Shown piece after piece: positions 55,501 through 64,000 of a stretch of DNA of 64,000 nt. The DNA lies in assembly GCF_949628215.1 (NCBI RefSeq), contig NC_134286.1, forward strand, positions 2,108,001-2,172,000, written 5' to 3'. Numbering within the stretch: the first letter of the stretch is position 1; each line of letters begins with the position of its first letter. Below the pieces are notes generated by a model. It searched no databases and had not been told where the DNA came from. It was given only the letters and a program-made list of their open reading frames with translations. Origin of the DNA: Phalacrocorax aristotelis (taxonomy: Eukaryota > Chordata > Aves > Suliformes > Phalacrocoracidae). A program made the position numbers and the translations under genes.

Positions 55501-58500
55501 AGCTCTCCCGTCCCGGGAACCGGAGGGTACACTGGGTGAGGCGGGTGGGGAAGCAAAGCATGGTGATGATGCAGGTAATGTGGCACATGGGGAGGAGGAG
55601 GAGGAGGATGCATGGAAGGATGGAATTCAGCCGAGTGTGGCAACACCACCACTTTACGAACTCCATTTTCTTCCACCACCTGTTATGCAATGTAAGAAAT
55701 GAAACGTCAGTACAAAACCAGTCTTGTAAATATTGTGTATTTACTAAAGAATCTCTATGCCAAAGTTCACACCCACAATCAGACAGTCACAGACATGCAC
55801 AAAGAAATGAATCCCAGTGGAAACCCAGCCTATGTTACTGGAAGAAACTGGAGTTTGTGGCAGCCAGCTTTAAGAAGCTGAGGCCCACACGCTGAAGTGC
55901 TGAGCAACTATCGTTTATGAATAACGTATATATTCTTTTAAACAAGTAACGTGAATTGATCGGGGGGTAATTCCCAGTCGACTTGTAATTACAGTCAGAA
56001 GAACCGCGTCAGACCACATCCTGACTGACAGCGCTATCGGATGTACAAGCCACTGCACGCCGTCGGATTTGTGGTGCACGTCTGCCTACACGTTCCTTGC
56101 CTCTGGCAAGCACAAAGCATCGCAAGTCAGCTCTGCTGTCTTGTACTATGATCCAACCCAACTCAAATGTCAAAACATTTCATGTTTGCCACAGGCTAAG
56201 AAAATTCAGACAAGGAACCTGTCTGTGTGTCTGAACTCTAGGATAAAAGGGTGCCGAGACAGCGCATGCATATGTATGCACAGGCACGCTTTTAAGCCTG
56301 TGTCCTAAACTGGCAGTGCACAGGCTCATTCTGGAGTCTAATTCTGCCAACGTGAAATACTTTTATATCTCCATGCATTGCTTTTCCTACAGTAAATTTA
56401 AAATACATCAACGCTTCATACCATAACACTTCTCCAAATCTTAAAACTGAGAAGAGACTTTGGGCAGGACACGGGTTTTAGAAGGCAAGGTCAAGAAATA
56501 ACACCAGGGTGGGATTCACAAAAAGTCATATTAAAAAAAAACAATGACACTGAGGTAAAACAAGGCCCAGTTAATCTCATCTTTAAGGCACGTGGAACAG
56601 ACAAACAGAGGCAGAGGTTTATGGGGTTCTTTCTCCAGGTAGGGTTCACAGTACAGGGAGAGGACATCTACACCGGTGCGCTGTCACTGCAGCTACAGTC
56701 CATTCTGCTTACTGAGGGATTACGTTTTCAGCACCTACAGTTCTGACTGGGTCAAAGGCTTCCGAGTTGAGCATCAGAGAAATCACCTGGTCATATTCCA
56801 ATTTGTTTCTTCTGCCACAATACAGAAGCCCACTGGCATAACATTCAGACTGTATTGAATGCAAAGTCTGACTCAGAAGCAAACTACATTGTCTTAAATG
56901 CCATTTAAAGGCAGGCAACAAATCAGTTGTTTTCTCCCTCAAATAACTGAACAGGTGTGAGCAATGTAACTGGGGGAAAAAATAGTGACAGAAAAATATT
57001 CAATATTAAAGGCAAACTGACACTTCAAAGTTAATCAAGTCTTAGTAGGAAAATGAGGCATTTTTCTTAGATTGGTTTAAAATTAGCCTGCAGCTTTACG
57101 CTTCCTTCCTTCTACATCAGTCATCTCCTCCTAGTCGCATTTTAAAAGCGCAGAACACAAACGCTGTTAGGCAGGGCTGTACAGTGCTTTGGTATTAACA
57201 GAGACGGATCCTGTAGTCAGCAGAAAATATTATCCGTGGATGCAAGTGGGGGGCGCGTTCCAGCTGCAGGCTGGCATGCAAAACCGAGATGCAAAAAAGA
57301 TGTTTTTTTTAAAAAATGCAATCGGTAAAGTAAATAATACAAAATAAAAACTGCTCTTAGACGATTTCAACTTATTTATGTAGCCCCGTTACTGAAAATG
57401 TACACAATTTATATTTTCGGGCCATTTTGAGAAAGCGCTTACACAAAAGCAGGCCATGTTTTATCCTGTTAGTTCCTTCAAGATCTCTCTCAAGCCATGT
57501 TTAGTTTGGCTATAAGAAATCACTGTAGCGTTTCCTAGTTGGCCAAAAAGGCATTACGGATGTTGAAATATTGCTTATGCCAAAAGTACATTTTTAAAAG
57601 CTCCTCAGCAAAAGATAGAGCAAACTAGCAAGAAATTATTCTTCTGAAGGGAAACAGAATGTGTCCGCTCGCAAACTGCTATGACAGAGTTCAGCTGTGA
57701 GATGACCTCAGAGTCAGCTGTATTATTAGGAATTCCTAACAGACTTTAAATAGAAGAAAACAAAACTACAAGGAGAAGTCACTTAAGACTAAGCTTACAG
57801 TGGATCACTTCGCTTTGGAAACAACGTGGGGAGCTTTTTGGTTCATCAGTATACCTAAATGCATGACTTGAACTACGTTACACTGCTTAATATTATAACA
57901 CATGCTATAACCTATACAAGTCAAAACTCAGCAAATTTTGATGGCTATGTTAACTCTAACATGTATATTAAGCAAGAACACATGGCAGCTTTGGGTAGAA
58001 GGGATACATTAATATAATACGACTTTTACAGCCTGAAGTTGCTATGTCCCTGCTATCCGCTACTGAATCAGTTCATTCTACTTAGGCAGAAGCCAACCTA
58101 ACTTATCTCTAGGTTCTGCCAGACAGTTTTGGGAACAGAAAGTTAAAGTCTCACCTGCTGACAAGATCAGTTTAAGTAACTCAAGCTCCAATTTAAAGCT
58201 GGTTTTAAACTTGTCTATCCCCGTCATAATGACCAAGGGAAAACCAAACCAAACCAAGCCTCCTAGTTTCATGGGTCAGCAAACACAGAACAAATGTGTT
58301 TTTCAGTTTGTACACCTCAGCATTTGCCAGCGCTTTGCATGCTGTTTGCACTGAAGACTCAATTTCATATTGATGCATAAATTATCTGGGGGATCTTTCT
58401 TCAGGGTCTGCGTGAAAGTACGAACTTGTAATAGCAGAAGCACAATCTGCAGAGGCAGCTGTATGCAAAAAGACAAGTGCCTGAGGAACTCGAGAACGTA

Positions 58501-60911
58501 CACTTACAGGGTTTTCAAGACTGCTCAGAAAACTCCTGATTTTGAGCATCACTAGGAAATGAAAAACCTAATTTAAACACTGGTTTTTTAATTACTTCCC
58601 TTTAAAAATGCATTAATTTAAAAGTAAATCAAACTGGTAACTTCAAATATCTCTGATAACAGTTCAAATACCACACGCAGGTCTGATCTGCTCTGACGTA
58701 ACGACGCGGAGCAGTGGAAAATCAGTGAGAATGGAAAAGTAAAGCTGGGAGAGAAGCCAGAGTCCTGCTTATTTCAGAGGCACATGTCACCAGCATTAAC
58801 ACTCCTCTTCACACTTCTGCTAAAACAGCAGAGTGTTTTGCTGAATGTTAAGGAGATCAGAGCTGGTAAAGAAAGGCGCATTGAAAACTTTGATAAATAG
58901 AGTTGTATTAGAATAGAAAAACCTGAATTAAGAGAAGATATTAAAAAGAAATATCTATGCAGCCCAGGAAAAAACAAGAGAGACCTAATGGATGAGAGAG
59001 GGAACGATACTGGTATACGACCCACATAACCTCACGTAAGAAACAGGAGTCTCGTACCCACAGTATGCACGGGACGCGTTCGTTCTGGCGCTGCCCCAGC
59101 TATGTTCCCACCAGAGCTAAGCACCGTCCGTACTCATCAGTCCTGACGCTTAGCAGGCTGCGGTCCACTCTGTTTGTACAACCCAGGAACCTACTTTCAC
59201 CCTGAAAATAGGGCTGAAGGAAAATCAAGGTGTTGATCCTATTAATGGAGCTCCACAGACAGCCCATTCAGAGCCATCGGCTATCTTACTACAAGTGATC
59301 TTTTACTGCCTAGCAGTAGCGTGAAAAAAATCCTGAAAACTAGATCAAATTTTCCTAAGTGAGCAGAAGGTGAGAGAGCCTACAATAAAGTTAAATAGTT
59401 GGTAAGTTCAACGGAAAAAATGAGAAATGCTTTTAACAGCTGTTCCAGATAAAAAAATTGATAGCCTTGTTAAAAAGCCACACCCACAAACATACTGAGA
59501 TATAAGAATACATTAAAAGTTTACCTGAGATACATAACCGGGAGGCACATATATAGGCGGCATCGAACCATTCGGTGACATCATAGGAACATGTGCTGGA
59601 CCTGAGAAGTAACAAGGTGCCACTTTTTAAACAAGCGAGGCTTTTACAAACTCGAGACACCTATTTTTCCAAAGGTGGTGGCTCACTTTGGCGCCTGAAA
59701 AGCCAGCAACCGCACCCAACTCTGTATTTATGGAACTACTTTTAGACAAGTAGATTTAGAAGCAAGGCTTAAACTACCCAATTAAAAAGTCAGTTAGGAG
59801 AGAAACTGAAATAATTACGACTGCAAGTTTAAAAAATAAAGTGACTGTACCAAGTTTCCATCAAGAAAAATAATGCAATTTACGTCACCAATGGATAACT
59901 CATTTTCACATTCAAAATACGCATTAAGTATGATTTAATAGCTTTCAGGAAGCACCCATAATTTTAGATAATATTGCTGAATGCAAGTATGGCTGTACAT
60001 TTACTCTACAAAAAGCACAGATAGGTTTATTCCAACCACCACGCTTACACAGCCAACAGTATTCCTTTAACTGTACAGAAATAAGCACAGATAAATTTTA
60101 GTTCTTGTTTTGTGACAGTTAAAAGTCTCTAGCAACAACATTGGCACTACAGTAAAGCTGACAGCTGGCCTACCGACTGTTTTCTTTTCTTTTTTTTAAA
60201 TAACAATATATTATTTTTCACATCAAGCTGAAAGAAAGTGTTCCTGTCTGGGATTTGATGAAAGCAGAATGGACACATTTTATATAATATCATTTGAAAT
60301 GGTGAAAAATATTCCAAAAATGGAAGTGCTGATAAATTCAACTTGACTTACAGGAAATATTTTGACCTGACTCAGACTTGCAGTTCAGTCACTTACCCAG
60401 AAGCTAAAAAGCAGTTTGTAGCCAGACACAGAGGGTAGCAATGCTTCCCTCAAGACCAGCAGACTGCTAACGCCACTACCTTGCAGTAAAGCGAGCTCTC
60501 ATGGTGTCTATTAGAGTTATTTAGATTAGTGTGGACTAAATCCCATGTAAATTCATATGCTACGATTCTCAGGAGTTATTCAAGGAGCGTTACAAAAACG
60601 GTTGAGATGCCGGCCTTTTCTAAATCAGCAGCAAAGTCTGCAGAGATGCAGCGAATCTTGGCCATCTCCCAGCACTGCCACACCTGTGCTTTAGCTACAA
60701 ACTGACAAATCAGATTCATTACATTAGAGGATATATAAAAACACATGCGACATTACAGAAACAAGCGCTGGTAGCAACTCTGTGACATTTGCAGAATCAA
60801 AATCGTTGGATTCAGTACTTCAGTTTTCCCTTTACCTTGAATACATTGATAGTGTCCATCTTCAGTTCTAATTGTAAATGTTTCACCTGGGTTTACCTGT
60901 ACAAGAATAAC
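37239..60911 (-). CDS. FNDC3C1: FNDC3-family fibronectin type III protein, FNDC3C1 (N-terminus outside window)
   Basis: Membrane-anchored protein of the FNDC3A/B/C family. Twenty-four coding exons in transcript order: 60836-60911, 59525-59601, 55448-55679, 53728-54000, 52283-52338, 50914-51068, 50574-50633, 48391-48529, 47273-47326, 46477-46598, 46214-46388, 45892-45978, 45437-45575, 44810-44878, 44444-44562, 44232-44337, 43437-43612, 42523-42636, 41859-42008, 41210-41490, 40301-40513, 39400-39566, 38306-38427, 37239-37556. They total 3480 nt (1159 residues plus TAG) with all phases compatible. Order: [15 protein letters not shown] start, [13 protein letters not shown], a Pro/His-rich segment, a basic Ser/Pro linker, nine FN3 repeats each with its core tryptophan, and a C-terminal transmembrane helix. 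The first coding residues (about 30-40 in FNDC3A) lie beyond 60911 and were not found. FNDC3A and FNDC3B are the alternatives; the name C1 rests on linkage to TAF9B. Confidence 0.93.
38306..51068 (-). CDS. FNDC3C1: FNDC3C1 fibronectin type III array (nine repeats)
   Basis: Eighteen exons from 50914-51068 to 38306-38427 code nine FN3 modules, the last continuing into the final exon. The characteristic tryptophans are visible in [54 protein letters not shown] and YKITWEP. Pro/Gly-rich turns such as [10 protein letters not shown] and [11 protein letters not shown] also fit the family. Nearly every module is split by an intron, with mixed phases, as in FNDC3A/B. Confidence 0.93.
43790..43804 (-). 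repeat. (C)15 tract, G15 on the FNDC3C1 coding strand
   Basis: Run of 15 C on the + strand in the intron between exons 44232-44337 and 43437-43612. The transcript strand carries G. Confidence 0.85.
48656..49202 (-). mobile_element. CR1 LINE 3' fragment in FNDC3C1 intron
   Basis: Reverse complement of the CR1 3' end: AGAATCATGGAATAGAATCA then TTAAGGTTGGAAAAGACCTC at the low end, CTCTGGGCAGCCTGTGCCAG in the middle, truncated near CCAGTGCCGAGCACAG. It is very close in sequence to the copy at 27660-28199. It sits between the exons 50574-50633 and 48391-48529, in the same orientation as FNDC3C1. Confidence 0.93.
51605..51658. repeat. 1.5-copy tandem duplication with internal hairpin
   Basis: GTTAGCATTAAGTACAGA occurs at 51605-51622 and again at 51641-51658, giving a 36-base period. 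The first copy contains a perfect 9-bp stem (ATTAAGTAC/GTACTTAAT, loop AGAT) at 51611-51632. It lies in an FNDC3C1 intron. Confidence 0.85.
53728..54000 (-). CDS. FNDC3C1: FNDC3C1 linker exon
   Basis: Codes the positively charged linker before the FN3 array. It reads [17 protein letters not shown], then [20 protein letters not shown] and PSSPHK, matching the KKLKDRQ...SSPPSSP signature of FNDC3A/B. A Gly/Gln/Lys-rich low-complexity end follows. Confidence 0.92.
54001..55447 (-). other. FNDC3C1: FNDC3C1 intron
   Basis: AT-rich intron of 1447 bases. No repeat family, RNA gene or exon recognised. The same is true of the larger introns 55680-59524, 51069-52282, 52339-53727 and 59602-60835. Confidence 0.6.
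55448..60911 (-). CDS. FNDC3C1: FNDC3C1 N-terminal Pro/His-rich exons
   Basis: Exons 60836-60911 and 59525-59601 code [15 protein letters not shown] and [20 protein letters not shown], diagnostic for FNDC3 N-termini. Exon 55448-55679 begins [14 protein letters not shown] and continues into a stretch dominated by proline and histidine (six P then [10 protein letters not shown] and [11 protein letters not shown]). The latter is more histidine-rich than the human FNDC3A segment I recall. Confidence 0.92.
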
Positions 60912-63900
60912 CTGTAGAAAACAAAACACAAAAGGGGCGGTTAGGTATTTTTTTTAATTTTAGAAATTACCAGGTGTGGGGGGAACTCCATCTCTTCCTT
61001 ATACCCACAAGTTAGATTAAAACAATATAACTTCAGCAACCTTAGTGCAAGAGCAAGATGAGAAACACTGATGGGTAGAATGAAATTTCTTCACACTTTG
61101 GCATAAAATCATTAGTTTTGCATCATCAGTAGTTTTCTCTGATTACTACCAGAGGTGCTTCCTTTGATATCTTTAAAATAATTAACTAAGCTTTTATTTT
61201 CAGTATTTTCACTCTGCTTTTTCTTGTTTTACTGAAACAATAAACTACCTAAGATTCAACTTGCTTTCTAAGCTTTGCCTATGAGATTATTTCAGTTTCA
61301 GGGCTAAACTGGCAAAATCAGGACTACACACACACATAAAAAAAGAAAATAAAAGGAAAAACAAATTAAAAAAAAAAGAGATGCTTCGCCCAAAACTCAG
61401 CCATGTTTTTTCACTGATAGCATGCTCATATGTATTTGACGATATATTCTCTGATGCTTACTTAATGAAGCATGCAGTCCTTTGGGGTGGAAGGAGGGCA
61501 GAGGAGGTGGTAAAGCAGGTCATGCCTACGACCTCTGCTCTCCAGCTCCTGAAAGATGACGTGTATTTTCCTCACATTTGTGTAAACCTGTAGCTGGAAA
61601 AATACAACTAACAGTGAGAGTCTGCAGGTCAGCTTGGACACGATCGCATTCACTTTCATGCAAATCAACGTGGACATCTGCCGGAATTGTTCTTCAGGCT
61701 GTCTACAGCATCGTTACCCTTGTGTTGGGTAGCACAAACGATCACGCCTCATTCTACCCCGTTCACAGCACGTGCTTCAGTTTTATTGTAACACGAGAGC
61801 ATCACCACAGGAATTCTGCACTGAGATTCTACTATATTATACCGGCACAGGTCTAATTCTCCAGTAAAATGAGGGCTTTGGCCATGGCAGAACTGCATGT
61901 TTACAGTCAAAATTCCACCCTGAATGGGGCTAGCACGTAAAGGCAGGCCAATGTAGAACTGGAAAGAATATGTTTGTAAAACCAGCTATGGAACTCAAAA
62001 AAGTATGATTTTCTTTCAGTTTTTATCAAAATATTCTTGTACTATTCATGAAAGGACACCTGTATCAGGTAGATGAGGCCTGAAGAGATCACCTCCCAGG
62101 CATCAACTCCCCAGGCACCTGCGCCACAGTTTCACTTCCCTCATCACTACAGATTTTATCATCTACCTTCAACACCCCCTACCTCCACTCGAACCCTTTC
62201 TTCATGTCTTAGCCACCAATGAAATAAAGAATAAACCACCCATAAAAGAAAAGACTGTTTTCTGTGATTTAGATGCCATACCCTGTATATAAATCCTTTA
62301 GGGATTTTTTTTCTGCCTTTTTTTTGACAAGCTGATGACTTCCACTTGCAGTCTTTATCCATCCCTTGGCAGACCTGCTTCTGAAGGACCACTGTAAACC
62401 CCAGTCAAGCCTTATGATAAGCTGACTCCCTAAACACAGTCCTTTGTGCTTGTAATTTTCTAGATTACCTTTCTAGTAATTAAAATAACTTCAGGCTCCC
62501 AAGATGCTTGCAATTCCTCCCATTTCATATCAGCTGCAGATTTACTAGGTACACCTCAATTCTATTATATTGGTCATTAACACAACGATCATGGAAAAGA
62601 TTGAGACTTAAAAAAGATCTTGTGGTCCCTCATTCAACCTTTGTGTTTTGACCAATTCCACTCACTCTTTCCAAGAGTTCGCCACGTAGCTTACGCTGGC
62701 ATTAACCAAAGCACGTTTCTCCAGCCAACGTTTAAGAAGGTTAAGTGCAAACGCACCCATGTTTACTGACGTTACAGCTTAGGTCTCCCGCTTCCCTCTC
62801 CCTCTGCTCTTGAGCGTGCAACTGTGGCACAGAAAGAGATTGATGTTTGCACAGATCTCTTACTTTTAAACTGCTGTGTGTAAAACGAAACTCAAAGGAG
62901 CAGACTGTTAAACGCCTTTTAACACTTTTGCAGCTTCCACACGCTGCTGTATTAATCTTAGCTTTTATTTTTTAACAGGGGCTGTAGAAGCGTATGTGAA
63001 CACAGACCCTTCACCTGTGAGCTCACGGTGCAGGAGGCAATTTTACTCAAGGTAGATGACTTGCTTCTGGACGTAAGTAAAACACCAAAAATCCCTAAAA
63101 AGGCCATCCAGCCAGTCAGTAATTTTTTTTTATGGTTCCACAAGAAGGGCAGATAATACTTTCTAAAATGGCATAATTAAAATGCTGATACTTAAGCAGA
63201 CCCATCATTTCAGTACATAAGTAAATTCATGACTCCAACTCTACCGAATTTCTAGGAGTAGAGAGAGAAGTGATGTTAATCGTTTAAAGGAAACAGACAG
63301 CAATGGGCCAGCGCTGTGCCAGAGCACAAAGAACCAGGAAAGATGAGGTCTGCTGCGAACAGCAGCTGCTGGGGATGGACACTAGCAGGAGACACGACTC
63401 CATCGGCAGGTATAAAACCTCACAGCAAGTCTCATCTTCAAGGGCAAGAAAATTCCGAGGCAGGAAAAGGATCCTTTTAGAAATTCAGAGCCTCAGAACG
63501 TATCAGATCTTCGGAACACGTTGCAATTAACTGAAGTTCTCACAAACAGTTCAGGAAGCTGTGTGGTGTAATCACAGGGCTGTAGAGCAGTTCAGAGGCT
63601 GGAATTTCAGGAATGCAAGGGGCCATGTCTTAGAGGAATGACTCAGTATAATTAATGAAGCAAACGCAGTTCTATCTACTTCCCACCAAGGAAAATTTCC
63701 AGGAAGCTTGAATGTTTCTGATGAGTCAATCTAAGCCACATTAGACGATAGACTAGAGCTGGGAGTCAGATATGCCATCACCTTTGCGTGTCCCACGCGA
63801 CCATTTCGGAACTAGTGGGATCAACATAGTTCAAAAGCTGTTTCAAAGCACTGGTCAGCTTTTTGCTTTTATCCTCTATTCACACGCCTTCCATGGCTGA

Positions 63901-64000
63901 AGTTTTTTCAGAACAAGAAACCCTTCCAGAAAAACTTCCAACTTACACTTTATGTGAATTGAAACTGATAAACTGGGTGCTGCATCTGCCTGTTTGCAGT
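60912..64000 (-). other. FNDC3C1: FNDC3C1 5' intron (probable), to window edge
   Basis: The exon 60836-60911 begins in frame with no initiator, so transcription must come from further right. I found no convincing start-codon exon in 60912-64000, and no other gene. Short AT-rich open frames on both strands are not supported. Confidence 0.5.

Noticed and set aside
61531-61549. Possible tiny FNDC3C1 exon (AG...GT bounded, 19 bases, - strand)
   Set aside because: The coded residues do not match the FNDC3 N-terminus and the size is implausible; chance splice-like signals.

Overview
This is vertebrate nuclear DNA, almost certainly from a bird. Genes are split into many short exons with GT-AG introns. 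The dispersed repeats are CR1 LINE fragments, the dominant interspersed repeat of birds and other reptiles, and the introns are compact. No bacterial or viral gene organisation is present.

Layout: (1) 1-19415, + strand: the 3' 26 coding exons of KIF4A (chromokinesin), from within the motor domain to the stop codon and poly(A) signal. (2) 19416-24698: gene-poor DNA with an AT/TG-rich decayed tandem repeat (about 20815-22565), three CR1 pieces and probably the TAF9B 3' UTR. (3) 24699-28482, - strand: a complete seven-exon TAF9/TAF9B-type TFIID/SAGA subunit gene with a CpG-rich promoter and a CR1 in intron 2. (4) 28700-32009: intergenic, nothing recognised. (5) 32010-33917, + strand: an intact two-exon class A GPCR of the ghrelin/motilin receptor family. 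(6) 34950-60911, - strand: 24 coding exons of an FNDC3-family gene (FNDC3C1 by locus), lacking only its first coding piece, which lies beyond 64000 or was not found. All exon models were built by reading splice sites and matching translations to remembered human relatives. Exon phases are mutually compatible throughout, and all four models are free of in-frame stops.

The genes do not form a pathway. They act in mitotic chromosome/spindle organisation (KIF4A), transcription initiation (TAF9B), peptide-hormone signalling (the receptor) and membrane-anchored fibronectin-III protein function (FNDC3C1). I found no new multi-gene system. The most interesting points are the third ghrelin/motilin-type receptor with both ligand-triggering charged residues kept, a TAF9 gene carrying a mixture of TAF9 and TAF9B signatures, and the decayed minisatellite between KIF4A and TAF9B.
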